From Theristus sp. LFF4_11 (lineage: Eukaryota; Nematoda; Chromadorea; Monhysterida; Xyalidae), in assembly GCA_030248135.1 (NCBI GenBank), contig JASANC010003689.1, forward strand, positions 31,047-95,046: 64,000 bases of DNA, given 5' to 3'. The notes under the pieces are model-generated. The model saw nothing but the letters and a program-made list of their open reading frames with translations, searched no databases and was not told the DNA's origin. The first letter of the stretch is position 1, and each line of letters starts with the position of its first letter. Below, one piece after another: positions 1-11,529 of this stretch. The position numbers were made by a program, and so were the translations under genes.

Positions 1-1460
1 ACATCAGATAGATATATTGTTCCGTGGTTTCCTATCTTAATTTGCAATTCTAATTGTCGACATGGCCGGTAACAAATTAGCTTTGTATTGTTGCTGCTGA
101 AAGCGGGTCAATGGAAGTTTATGCAATCAAAGTCTGATAGGAAACGTCGGCAGCAATAAAAGTTACTGTTGTTGGTGTAGTTGGAAAGTAGTAGATTAAG
201 GTATACAGGAATGAAAGGTAGCGGATGGTTTGTTGCTTGGAATGCAGTTGGAAAGTACATACAATGCAGCAGATTAAGGTATACAGGAATGAAAGGTAGC
301 GGATGGTTTTCAAAATTAATAAATTGACCGTTTTTTGAACTCAGTGAGTTAATATACGGTTATCATGAAGTGGACGACATATAAAACAACTAGGAGTTTT
401 GGTGATGAAAGGTTAGGAAAGGAGATAAACAAAAATTGACTCGAAAGGGCACAGCAGATTTTCCATAGTTGTTTCAAACACACCTACCGTTGCAATTACG
501 TGTACATCGAACTAAACTTTCAAAACTAACGCTAACTGGCATGAAACCGATTGCTTATTATGAGTATCAGTTTCATTTTTTGGAACATTCAGGAATGTAG
601 CAGATTGGTCATTGTAGCTAATCTACAATCGCTTTTATCCGCTCCGTAAAAGCCACATAAACAGTTATGTAACCTTTATGTGGCACGCATGTAAACAGTC
701 CAGGCAGTTAAAAAGTACTACCCAATTTTCATTAACCAAAAACATATAATCATGAACATACATTGTATGTTTATAGATAGTTATTGTACATGTATAAAAG
801 TATGTAACACAATTTGTACTTTACTTAACCTTTGCCATTTTTCAACAGGATTGTCTTTATTAATAACGCTAATCAATCAATAAAAACATACCAGTGTTTT
901 TATTGGCTCAGTAATAACATTATGTACAAACAACTCTATAAATAATTCAAAGCTTTTTTTTAATTATTAAAAGCAAATAATAACTATATCTCATGAACTA
1001 TTGCAATGACGCAGTTGTACTTACAATAGTTCAAACTGAAAAAAACAGAGATCGCGCAAAACATCCCATGTTCGTCGCATGTTTTAATCATTAGAAAACA
1101 GCTACAACCTTCTTCAGATCTGATCTAACAGCTGGCTGTATCTATTTATTTTTTTAGATCTTCTTGATAAAAGCCAAAACTAACGTGAAATACAATGTAT
1201 CCAAACTGGGTTTTTGGTGTTCTTCTGTGGACGGCTACTTCTACTTGTATTCGAACCCTAAAACATATGCGAAGATGCAAATTGGCCGTCTGTTTTAAGT
1301 TAAAATGCACCTTTTGGAAGTAAATTTTTGCACACAACAGAGTAGTTCAACCTGAATAAACTTGGCATTTCAAGCGGCAAGACCAGGTCCCGACCAACAA
1401 CTGTTTTTTTCAAAAACAGAACAGATTTTTTCAAAAAACAACAACAAAATATCAGTTATA
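1..1460. other. Gene-free AT-rich flank
   Basis: No open frame here has splice signals, GC-rich third positions or a recognisable domain. The only structure noticed is a 39-bp direct repeat at 193-231 and 271-309, with matching flanking bases, which looks like a local duplication. Confidence 0.5.
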
Positions 1461-1712
1461 CTATTGTGGATTTATTCAAACATGTCCGGACTAAAATGAC
1501 GTCATTTGCCTTAAAAACGTTTGTTTTTCAAGGTACAGTCACTAAAGTTTCAGTTTGGTGGAGGCTGATTCGACATTCACCATTGCTTACAATAATCGGG
1601 TAGGGAAGGCTTGGGAAGAAATCGGCTAAACGGAAAATCTGGTTTGGAGTAAACGGCAAGCGCATGTTTGGCGGCACATGACGTCATTTCAGTGGGACAC
1701 GTTTAAAAAAAA
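1461..1712 (+). mobile_element. MITE, TGACGTCA family, copy 1
   Basis: This is a roughly 240-bp non-coding element. Its left end reads CTATTGTGGATTTATTCAAA, and its right end carries an imperfect inverted copy (GTGGGACACGTTT followed by A-rich sequence). Both subterminal regions contain the palindrome TGACGTCA. Other copies lie at 3091-3321 (inverted), 8090-8320 and 15679-15910 (inverted), with degenerate remnants near 20740-20790 and 37095-37150. No transposase is encoded, so this is a non-autonomous DNA transposon. The superfamily is not determined. Confidence 0.75.
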
Positions 1713-2087
1713 CAGCCAATTGACCCGAGTGTATGTGGTGTAATCCATGCCAAACAGTTTTGAAAAAGTGACGTTGAACTCATTAAATGATTTTGCTATG
1801 TTATACCCGCTTACCACCGTAACCTAAAGCAAGCCTTTTTGCAAAGTGAAGATGAATAGAAATACAAAATGTATTGTTTTTTTCTAATTAATACCCATTT
1901 TAAAAAATCACTGCCCTTTTTATCGTTTTCCCCGACATAATCCAAGTAGTCTTTTTGCAAAGTGAAAATGAATCGAAAATACAAAGCCGTACGTTTTTTT
2001 CAAAACCGCTTGGAATGTGCGTTTTTTTTGTGTTTGGCCACTTCATATAAAACTGCGGTGTTGAAAACGCAAAAAACATTTGTGAGA

Positions 2088-3014
2088 TACCGTATTACCC
2101 CCATTAAACCCCCCCCCCACCATTAATCCCCCCCCCCACCAATAAACCCCCACCCCCCCCGACCAGTTTCCGAATAATCCCCCCCCCCACAAATAATCCC
2201 CCATGGGGGATTATTGGAGACCTGTTTGAAACATATACCCAGCGAATTCAGTGGCTGGTTGCAGTGAAAATGATGAAATTGTGCTACCAAAGGCCCCAAA
2301 TGGGTGAGTTAATAGTACCGTATTACCCCCAATAAACCCCCATGGGGGATTAATACGTCAGCGACTTTTAGGGGTGGGGGTTTATTGGTGGGGGGGGGGA
2401 TTATTGGTGGGGGGGGGTTTATTATATAAAAATTTCTAGGGGTGGGGTTTTGTTGAAAAATGGCAAAAATACCTTGCATGGCAGGCAAGAAAGTTGCAGA
2501 AACTTCTACTTTTCACAGAGATTTCCTTTTGTAACAGCCTTTTGTAATGAAATTACCATTAACTCATCCATTTGGGGCCTTTGGTAGCACAATTTCATCA
2601 TTTTCACTGCAACCAGCCACTGAATTCGCAGGGTATGTGTTTCAAACAGGTTTCAATAATCCCCCATGGGGGATTATTTGTGGGGGGGGGATTATTTGGA
2701 AACTGGTCGGGGGGGGGTGGGGGTTTATTGGTGGGGGGGGATTAATGGTGGGGGGGGGTTTAATGGGGGTAATACGGTAATTTCATTACAAAAGGCTGTT
2801 ATAAAAGGAAATTTCTATATAGAGTAGAAGTTTCTGCGACTTTCTTGCCTGCCATGCAATGTATTTTTGCCATTTTTCAACAAACCCCCACCCCTAGAAT
2901 TTTTTTGTAAATAACCCCCCCCCACCAATAATCCCCCCCACCAATAAACCCCCACCCCTAAAAGTCGCTGACGTATTAATCCCCCATGGGGGTTTATTGG
3001 GGGTAATACGGTAC
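2088..3014. repeat. Compound inverted repeat with C/G-tract units (A-B-A'-B')
   Basis: Four blocks each begin or end with TACCGTATTACCCCC or its complement. Block A (2088-2315) is the inverse of A' (about 2555-2779), and B (2316-2554) is the inverse of B' (2780-3014). The blocks include long poly-C/poly-G runs with CATGGGGG palindromes. A compact 123-bp relative with the same ends lies at 19072-19194. The ORFs crossing this region are low-complexity artefacts. It is most simply explained as nested or tandem insertion of a non-autonomous foldback transposon. Confidence 0.75.
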
Positions 3015-3090
3015 AACTTTCTTAAATTAGCATCAAATGAGCGCCAATTTAAAAGTGTGCCCCACTGACAAATTGTAAATTTAGTATGAC

Positions 3091-3321
3091 ATATTTTTTC
3101 AAACATGTCCCACTGAAATGACGTCATGTGCCGCCAAACATGCGCTTGCCGTTCACAGCAAACCAGACTTTCCGTTTAGCCGATTTCTTCCCGTAAACAA
3201 ATGGTGAACGTCGAATCAGTCACACAGAACTGAAATTTTAGTGCCTGCACTTTGACAAACGGACGTTTTTTAAGCAAATGACGTCATTTTAGTTCGGACA
3301 CGTTTGAATTAATCCACAATA
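3091..3321 (-). mobile_element. MITE, TGACGTCA family, copy 2
   Basis: This is an inverted copy of the 1461-1712 element, with both TGACGTCA sites present and the ATCCACAATAG terminus intact. Together with copy 1 it brackets the compound C/G repeat. Confidence 0.75.
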
Positions 3322-3722
3322 GTAGTAGATAGATAGATGCATGTTCCAAAAAAGGAACGATGAAAACACGAACTACTTTATGTCAGGTATGATGGCTCTT
3401 CTTTGACGTATCATGCGGATGCGCGAGCGAGCGCAGCGAGCGGAGAGCGCATCACGCATTATATGGCTGATATTCCCTCACGCATTATATGGCTGATATT
3501 CCCTCGCGCGCTTTTTTCAAATTTGCTCGCTGCCTCCAGCGAGCATAGTATAAGCCACAAACTTGGTTCTGTGCACACGAAACGAACACCCAAAGTTGTG
3601 CTTGGAGCCGCGAAAAAAATTTCATCGGACAACTTTTCATACGCTGTAGACACGAAAAACCTATTCTGAAAACAGTGTTACTTATTTCCCTTTGTATTTT
3701 TTTTTCAGTAGTGTAATCATAT

Positions 3723-4250
3723 GTGTTCGCACCTACATTTCTTAACTGAAGTCGTCTCACAATAGAACAAAAATGTTTCCTGGGGTAAAATCATCCGGAG
3801 ATTTTGAGAAATTGGTCCATTTTTTACCCAGACCCAGTTTTTTGGTAAAAATTGGGCATTTTTAAAAGTTCGGAGGGTTTTCACCTGGTTTCAAGTGTTC
3901 GCACCTGCATTTCTTAACTGAAGTCGTCTCACAATAGAACAAAAATGTTTCCTGGGGTAAAATCATCCGGAGATTTTGAGAAGTTGATCCATTTTTTACC
4001 CAGACCCTGTTTTTGGGTAAAAATTGGGCATTTTTAAAAGTTCGGAGGGTTTTCACCTGGTATTAAGTGTTCGCCCTTTCAATTTTTAGCTGGGACACTT
4101 TCACAGTCGAACAAAATTTTTTCCTAGGGTAATTTCATCCGTATTTTTTGAAAATTTAGTTTAATTTTTTTGCCCGGGCATTTTTTGTGTCAAAATTGTG
4201 CATTTTTTAAAGTTGGTAGCATTTTGACTGGGTATCAGTTTTTCACTCTT
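3723..4250. repeat. 172-bp tandem repeat, three units
   Basis: Units begin at 3723, 3895 and 4067 with GTGTTCGC. The first two are nearly identical and the third is clearly diverged. No coding potential is seen. Confidence 0.75.
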
Positions 4251-4300
4251 ACAAATTTTGTCTGAGCTACGAAAAATAGGAGAAATGTTTAGTCCGTAGG

Positions 4301-5790
4301 AATTCAATACGCTGATCACGGATTTTGGGTTAGTTTTCTTACGTGAGCAACTCTAGATGCTGAATCGTGACGATTTCGGGCGAATCGGCCGTGGAAATCG
4401 GCGAAATCGGTCCAAGAACGAAAAACAAGAAAAGGGTGTTTTCCAGGGTAATTCAATGCGCTGATCACGAATTTTGGGTTAGTTTTTTTACGTGAGCAAC
4501 TCTAGATGCTGAATCGTGACGATTTCGGGCGAATCGGCCGTGGAAGTTGGCGAAATCGGTCCAGGAACGAAAAACAAGAAAAAGGTGTTTTCCAGGGTAA
4601 TTCAATGCGCTAATCACGAATTTTGGGTTAGTTTTCTTACGTGAGCAACTCTAGATGCTGAATCGTGACGATTTCGGGCGAATCGGCCGTGGAAGTTGGC
4701 GAAATCGGTCCAGGAACGAAAAACAAGAAAAGAGTGTTTTCTAGGGTAATTCAATGCGCTGATCCCGGATTTTGGGTTAGTTTTTTATGTGAGCAACTCT
4801 AGATACTGAATCGTGACGTCTTCGGGCGAATCGGCCGTGGAAGTTGGCGAAATCGGTCCAGAAACGAAAAACAAGAAAAGGGTGTTTCCCAGGGTAATTC
4901 AATGCGCTGATTACGGATTTTGGGTTAGTTTTATTATGTGAGCAACTCTAGATGTTGAATCGTGACGATTTCGGGCGAATCGGCCGTGGAAGTTGGCGAA
5001 ATCGGTCCAGGAACGAAAAACAAGAAAAGGGTGTTTCCCAGGGTAATTCAATGCGCTGATTACGGATTTTGGGTTAGTTTTATTATGTGAGCAACTCTAG
5101 ATGTTGAATCGTGACGATTTCGGGCGAATCGGCCGTGGAAGTTGGCGAAATCGGTCCAGGAACGAAAAACAAGAAAAGGGTGTTTTCCAGGGTAATTTAA
5201 TGCTCTGATCACGAATTTTGGGTTAGTTTTCTTACGTGAGCAACTCTAGATGCTGAATCGTGACGATTTCGGGCGAATCGGCCGTGGAAATTGGCGAAGC
5301 GGTCCAGGAACGAAAAACAAGAAAAGGGTGTTTTCCAGGGTAATTCAATGCGCTGATCACGAATTTTGGGTTAGTTTTTTGACGTGACCACGTGACCAAT
5401 TCTAGATGCTGAATCGTGACGTGACGATTTCGGGCGAATCGGCCGTGGAAGTTGGCGAAATCGGTCCAGAAACAAAAAAACAAAAAAAAAGTGTTTTCTA
5501 GGGCAATTCAATGCGCTGATCACGGATTTTGGGTTAGTTTTTTATGTGAGCAACTCTAGATACTGAATTGTGACGATTTCGGGCGAACCGCAGTGAAAAT
5601 TAGCGAAATCGGACCAAATGCAAAAAACTGTGTTGTCCATGGTAATTCATTGCGCCGATCACGGCTTTTGGGTCAGTTTTCTTATGTGAGCAATTCTAGA
5701 TACTGAATCGTGACGATGTCGAGCGAATCGGCCGTAGAAATAGCATAGGCGAAATCGGCCCAAAAAGCGAAAAATGAAAACTGAGGTATC
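4301..5790. repeat. 149-bp tandem satellite, about 10 units
   Basis: Units begin with AATTCAAT or variants at 4301, 4450, 4599, 4749, 4896, 5045, 5194, 5342, 5505 and 5644, spaced 147-150 bp except where an indel gives 163 and 139. Each contains GGGCGAATCGGCCGTGGAA and CGTGAGCAACTCTAGAT-like segments. Middle units are the most alike and edge units the most diverged, the usual pattern for an array maintained by unequal exchange. Confidence 0.9.
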
Positions 5791-5862
5791 CGGGGTTCAG
5801 AAGAATGTGTGACCAACGAGATGTGAATTTGGTTCGACCTTCGGGGCTTATTTAAAAGTCAG

Positions 5863-6868
5863 AATATTATCTAAAAATGCGGGAGACGCATATAAAAGGA
5901 GGAATATGGCTTTGTGTAAGCAGTGAGAGACTTGGCTCGACAACTCTTTTCAAGTCTCTGATGTGGTACACACGGATACAAGTACATAAGAGCCATATTT
6001 TTGCGCCGTTTATTCACTATTTCGGTTGCACATGTACTTTGTAGACAATTAAAACTTCAACATTTCCGGTATTTCGGGCATTTAGCGACCACTAAAACCA
6101 CTAACATAACGATCAGACTTCAGATCGCTGATACTGGTTTGCCCAGGACAAAGTGTATAGCAGAGGCATTAGGGAACGCAAGGTCTCCTTCTGTGGCAAA
6201 GGCAAAGACTCAGGGGACAGACAGTTTATCCTGCCACTAGAGTTTGGTAAAAAGGCTGAAAATCAACGGAAGACAACACCTCTTTGGCACTGATGCTGGT
6301 GTGTACACAGCGATGCGTACGTTAGTAACGATAAAACCACATGAAACAATGTTTTGCAGTCTCTGATTTTTTTGTTTTTGCACAGAATTTACAGATTCTT
6401 GATTTACGGAAGTTCTGCACATAATTTGCCACCCTCGTGGCCTGGTGGTAGTGCGTTAGACTACAGTCTGTGCGCTCGGGGGATTGAACCCCGCCGAGGG
6501 GTGTATAGGCACTTAATGACAGAGAAAACTCGATGGGCGCCCTACTCAATGGCGTTCTGTACGCTTCTCTGGGTTAGCCCTGGCTAAAAACATCGCCTAA
6601 AAATCACAACAACAACAACAACAACAACAGAATTTCGGACATGATGTGATTTCGGACTAAGCTGGAAAGGACAGTTAAAAAATAATTTTAAAACTGTTTT
6701 ACACTTTTCAGTAAAACAAACGCGGCGCAAAAATATAGCTTTTATGTACTTGCATCCGTGTGTACCACATCAGAGACTTGAAAAGAGTTGTCGAGCCAAG
6801 TCTCTCACTGCTTACACAAAGCCATATTCCTCCTTTTATATGCGTCTCCCGCATTTTTAGATAATATT
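5863..6868. mobile_element. Non-autonomous DNA transposon with ~150-bp terminal inverted repeats
   Basis: The 5863-6010 segment (AATATTATCTAAAAATGCGG onward) returns as its reverse complement at about 6720-6868. The inner 700 bp has no transposase-like frame and contains the SINE copy at 6429-6630. The superfamily is not identified. Confidence 0.75.
6429..6630 (+). mobile_element. tRNA-derived SINE
   Basis: A tRNA-like head with an A-box-like GGCCTGGTGGTAG stretch and a degenerate B-box (GGATTGAACCCC) is followed by an unrelated body. It ends in a (CAA)n tail at about 6603-6630. A second copy at 40409-40575 has a better B-box (GTTCGAGCC) and also ends in CAA repeats. Body fragments occur near 12790-12830, 21896-21990, 30930-30960 and 34050-34090. 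The head and tail identify an RNA polymerase III-type SINE moved by LINE machinery. Confidence 0.75.
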
Positions 6869-6869
6869 A

Positions 6870-8089
6870 GACATGTACCAAAACACTAGAACAAAGAATT
6901 TCAACTGATGCATCAAACCTTATCTGTATTGGTAATCCTTATCTCGAAGAAATTGATTTACACCAAAAAATGGTTCATGCTCGCATTCGTTGCTTCATTT
7001 ACTAGTAGTCTTAAAACTAAAGACACGAAGACTGCATCATAAACTGGTAGATTATACGCTTTTCTTTGACTCAGTCAGACTTGAGAAATACAAAAGGAGT
7101 TCTAAACTGTGCAGTAAATAGGAGAACTTGATAACGTTAAAAGTTTTTATTCAAGCCACAAGTGGTTTGCGCTTGCTTCCCTTGCTTATGCCATGAAATA
7201 CCTGTCATAAAAATGTACTCATAAAAATGGCGGTAATTGCGTTATTCTTGGAAATTGGTAACAGTCGTAACACGCAATGACGACAAATAAACGGTCATTA
7301 AATTCAATCATTTAGCCCACGAAGATATCAGACAAAGGTAAAGTGAGCAATAAAAATCGGAAGCTTTCATGATAACAATTAACAAATAGATCAGTTAAAG
7401 TGAATCCCAAGAGGGCTCTAATAAGCATCGAATACATTGTAGCTTGCATGCCGAAAAGAACAATTTACAGTTTGAACCAAATGCAATCGGAGTACAAAAA
7501 GAGAACAGAGCCGAGGAGCCCATCACTGTCTACTTTTGGTCATAAAGTTTGACCCATTTCTTTTTTGCTTCTTACGGGGGTGGCGGAGAACTGAGGGAAG
7601 GGGGACTGAGGCAAGTTATTTGCAGCGTGCAGCCTTCTTACAGCATTGTGGGCGGACAAAGATACCACCACAAATACGGTATAGCTCTTGAAAAAATAAC
7701 GTGTGGGTGCAGGCATCAAGGTGCAACCCACTCTAATTCATAAACACATGACATACTACGCACAGTAACAATAGCTTTCTTTCTATTCTCTCGGTTACAA
7801 ATGAAGTTTTATAGCTTTATTTTTAGCTTTTTTATTTGCCATCATGCAGTTGCAATATATGTACATATAATGCCTTCAAGAACACCTCCGTAGATGTTCT
7901 GACTCGGTAGATGGAAATTCCACCGCACATCAGTGGTTGCTAGACTTTGGCTATTCATAAATGTGTGTTTGCTTTTTAACTCGTCAGTATCAAAATAGAG
8001 AATTTCAGAACAGAGGACATGGAGAACGATTTCATCCGGCGATTTTTACGAGGAATTTGAAGCGCCACGTTATTTTTTTCCAAAGCGTG
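6870..8089. other. No gene seen
   Basis: This is AT-rich spacer. Frames here are short and lack splice-site support. Confidence 0.4.
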
Positions 8090-8320
8090 TATTGTGGATT
8101 TATTCAAACGTGTCCTAACTAAAATGACGTCATCTGCCTTGAAAACGCCCGTTTGTCAAAGTACAGGCACAAAAATTTCAGTTTGATGTGACTGTTTCGA
8201 CATTCACCATTTGTTTACGGGAACAAATCGGCTAAACGGAAAGTCTGGCTTGCTGTGAACGCCAGGCGCATGTTTTGAGTCACATGACGTCATTTCAGTG
8301 GGACACATTTGAAAAAATAG
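8090..8320 (+). mobile_element. MITE, TGACGTCA family, copy 3
   Basis: This copy has the same orientation as copy 1 (TATTGTGGATTTATTCAAAC to GGGACACATTTGAAAAAATA). Its left subterminal site still reads TGACGTCA. Confidence 0.75.
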
Positions 8321-8576
8321 GTCATACTATTGTACTGTATATGCTCGAGTTTCTTTAATACCACCACTATTACACGATGGTGACATTGAAAAATTGAGGA
8401 TCCGGCATTTTAAAAAAAAACCACTCCTAGTTGGTGGTGTGATCATTCATGATCTGATGTGATGCACGCATTCTGTGCAGGTGGAGTTTTTAAACAAAAT
8501 CAAATTTAAAGTTTTTAAATTCAAAAATTGCATAGAATGCATGCATCACGATCACCAACCCAATCAGCTAGCTGGA

Positions 8577-8842
8577 TACCGTAAAGTCTTGCATATAAGG
8601 TTCCTCCCACTTATAAGACCCCCACCCAAAAGTGGGCGGAGTGTCACACGGCGGGAAACCAAAAAATTCAAAGTTTTGACTTGGTCGAAATCTTACCCCG
8701 TTTATAAGACCCGGAATTCCTAATGTTCGCTTTATAAGACCTCCTCCCACTTATAAGGCTGTCACACGAAATTCCATTTTTTTCAGAAATTTTTGATTTT
8801 CAAATTTATATAAGGAGACCTTATATGCAAGACATTACGGTA
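8577..8842. mobile_element. 266-bp MITE with TACCGTAA ends
   Basis: The left end TACCGTAAAGTCTTGCATAT is matched by an inverted right end reading ATATGCAAGACATTACGGTA. The interior has repeated CTTATAAG/TTATAAGACC motifs and no coding frame. It lies next to a diverged stretch at about 8430-8576 that resembles the CAATCAGCT MITE family. Confidence 0.75.
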
Positions 8843-10640
8843 TGTTATCGAGTTAGACTGTATGTACACATCACAGTCATTTGACGCGGCATATTTTCAT
8901 TCCCAGTGAGTCCCGTTGTTGCACATGTTGTTTCAGAATAAAACCGGAGAAATATTGGCTAAATAAAGTTTAGTTTTCAAGATAAACATGCGTGTATGAC
9001 CAATTACAGTTGCGGTTATTATTATTGCCTTGTGCGGTATTCCATTTCCAGTAAAAACCTTATTTTACATTGAACCCCGTCGTCTTGTTATTGACAACCT
9101 ATATTATCAGGTACGTCATATCTCCTTAAAATGATATGTTATAAAAATTTGGCACGTGACGCGTTTGTCAATATGCGCAAGTTTGCTCTTCTCGTTACAT
9201 TTAATATTGGCTAAATATATCTCAATACCTCCTTACTCTTGCTTTTAATATTGAATTGATTGATTCAGTTCAGATAATTAGTTATGTACAAACTTCCAGT
9301 AAACTCTGTCCACAGGTTAACTGCATTTGATGTAGCGTGTTTCATTGAGCAAAAACCTATGTTTATACCGTAAAAGTTAGTTACAAAAATACTTCTGTGT
9401 CATTATTCTTTATTTGTGTCCGAAAATAAACCGTAATTGCTTCAGAGTCGTTGGAAGACATACATTGTATCCGTGCTTTGATTAATTGCGCTTGTACCAA
9501 GAAACAGCCAGCAAAAAGCAAGACTCCAACCAGCCTAGCTAATTTGTGTTTCAACAGTATAGTAAATACCTACATTGGTTATTCTTCCGAATTTTATTAT
9601 TATTATCAAAGACCAGTTCTCAATCTAATCCAAGTCCTAAAAATGAGTTTAAATTGCTTAATTAAAGGTACAATGAAGCTTATTAAGTCAAATATAGATT
9701 TCTTATCGGTTAAACAGGATTGTATACACAATTATATTAACGTTTTTGTCTATTTCTCCGATTTTTCGTCATTTTATGCATTAATTGCATACTAGCTTAT
9801 TTGCTGAATTGGGCGTGCTCTACTGACGGATGAGCTTCATGCAATTTTAATCAAGGTTCAAAAGGTTCGAGCAATCATTTCAGAGTTGCATTCTACGGTT
9901 TGTACGCCTCTCTTTCTCTCTCTTTCTCTCTTCCAATGTGTTTTTCATTAGTTACCTATCCAATCCGTTTCCTGGTCTTAATTAAAACTGGCGCCCGTCA
10001 GCTCATTAACGCTAATATCGAAATACATTCAGTCGGGTAGTAAAAAGTGACCGGCTTTTTGTTAATAGCCTCTATCCCAACTTGTACAGTGGACGTTTTC
10101 ATTATTGCGGCTGTAGCCTTCGTTTTTCCTCTTCATTTCGTATGTTCGGAGATTATGGTAAATGACCCAATTAGCTTAAACCGACTTAATTATTGGAGTT
10201 TATTTCTTCCAGACGCAGCGCTTACATTGTATGTAAAAACAATAACTTATTGCAACCATAAACATGCCACCAACGTTCTGCGTACTGAAGGATCCTATAG
10301 AATTCATTGTCGTTAAATTTGAGCAGTGGCATCATGGGTGCATATAAGTTGAACTTTGGTCTGTTTGTGGCCACGCCGTGTCAATCCGCAGCCCACAAAG
10401 CAAAAACTGACGTTGAAGTTGAGCTTAAAAACCAATATATATAAAGAAAATAAACGTTTTTGGCCAGGCAACCTGATTTTCTTAACAACCAACTACAATC
10501 AGTATTTCTATGTATTTGCAGACAAACACAACAATAAAACTGCAATCCAGGAGGTTTGCATCAAAGCGCGAAGACAAAACAAAGAAATAAACCGAAGACA
10601 CCATTAATGCCGGTAAATTTAACCCAAAGAACGAACAATT
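8843..10640. other. No gene seen
   Basis: This AT-rich spacer contains a short CTCTCTTT microsatellite near 9908-9931. The 114-codon frame at 9451-9795 has AT-rich, non-coding-like composition and no splice context. Confidence 0.4.
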
Positions 10641-10645
10641 GAGCT

Positions 10646-11525
10646 ATGGAGATCCTTCTGCGACCACGTGCGCACCGATGCAAACGTTCGACGGTCGAGC
10701 GCTTGCTTCGTCTCGTGCCCGACGTCACCGTGGACATGAAACTGCTGCGGATGCTGCTGCGCTGCTACGCCGTTTTGGCGTTCATCCTGCTGTTTCTGGC
10801 GTTGATTCCACCGAGCGACGGTGCACCTTCGAATGCGGACAACATTTCGACCAGCAAACGACATTCGGACATTGCTAAAGGCGAATCGAGCGTTGCCGAT
10901 GAGCTGCCGTCGTTGGCGGAGGCGACCGCTGATCAGGTGCAACGGTTGACTGACCTGTTGACGCAGTTGAACGCTGCTGGAAAACATAAACTTGGTCGGT
11001 GACCTTCTGTTAGGTTTTGTTATTATATTCTTGACTCTGATAATTTGTTTAAATAGATTAATAAATATACAATTGTACATGCAAAACTTGCCGTATACAT
11101 GCATGAAGTTGAGTTGATTTTGTTTCGTCGGTCATCGGTTTCAAAATTGCCATCATAGAAGGCGAGAACAATCCCAAGTTTTCAACAGAGACATTTTAAA
11201 TACAGAGACATCAAATAAGTATAATAAAGTCAGATATCTGATGACCAAAACAACTGTACGGCTTCATATTTAAAAGTAACATGACGGTACATGTACAAAC
11301 ACAAAGTACATGTAGTAGTCCACTTCCTTTTTGACACAGGAACGAAAAAAATGTTCAGATCTTTCAACGTTATATTTAAATTTCATTTCAGTTTTGTACG
11401 ACCGACGTGCCGGCCGCTCACCACCGATCAACGTGAACAAAAGATGCAAAAGCAGCATTGGCATACTGCACGAACTGAAGGTGCTCTGTCAAGCGTTGAA
11501 CAATGAGAGATACGTGCTGTTGTAA
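10646..11525 (+). CDS. Candidate secreted peptide precursor, two exons
   Basis: Exon 1 (10646-10994) and exon 2 (11392-11525, stop TAA) join in frame through an intron with donor G|GTCGGT and acceptor TTTCATTTCAG, giving about 160 residues. Translation could start at Met1 or at Met31 (10736), which places a hydrophobic signal sequence (CYAVLAFILLFLALI) close to the N terminus. The rest has dibasic Lys-Arg sites (STSKR, VNKR), an amphipathic helix rich in Leu/Gln, and two cysteines near the C terminus (KRC and KVLC). This layout fits a neuropeptide or small-hormone precursor, but I do not recognise a family. An alternative donor at 10999 (CG|GTGACC) would give a different C terminus; I prefer the first because its exon 2 codons are GC-ending and ordered. 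Confidence 0.45.
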
Positions 11526-11529
11526 ATTG

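Noticed and set aside
2547..3127. Gly-rich ORFs over the poly-C/poly-G blocks
   Set aside because: Low-complexity translation of a non-coding inverted repeat, with no splice or composition support.
4301..5790. CRISPR-like array
   Set aside because: Whole 149-bp units repeat without variable spacers, and the DNA is eukaryotic. It is a satellite.
6438..6510. Functional tRNA gene
   Set aside because: The B-box is degenerate, the cloverleaf cannot be completed, and the repeated body and CAA tail mark a SINE.
10619..11104. 161-codon minus-strand frame opposite the peptide candidate
   Set aside because: It is the shadow of the + strand exon; its composition is Arg/Gln-rich with no signal or splice sites.
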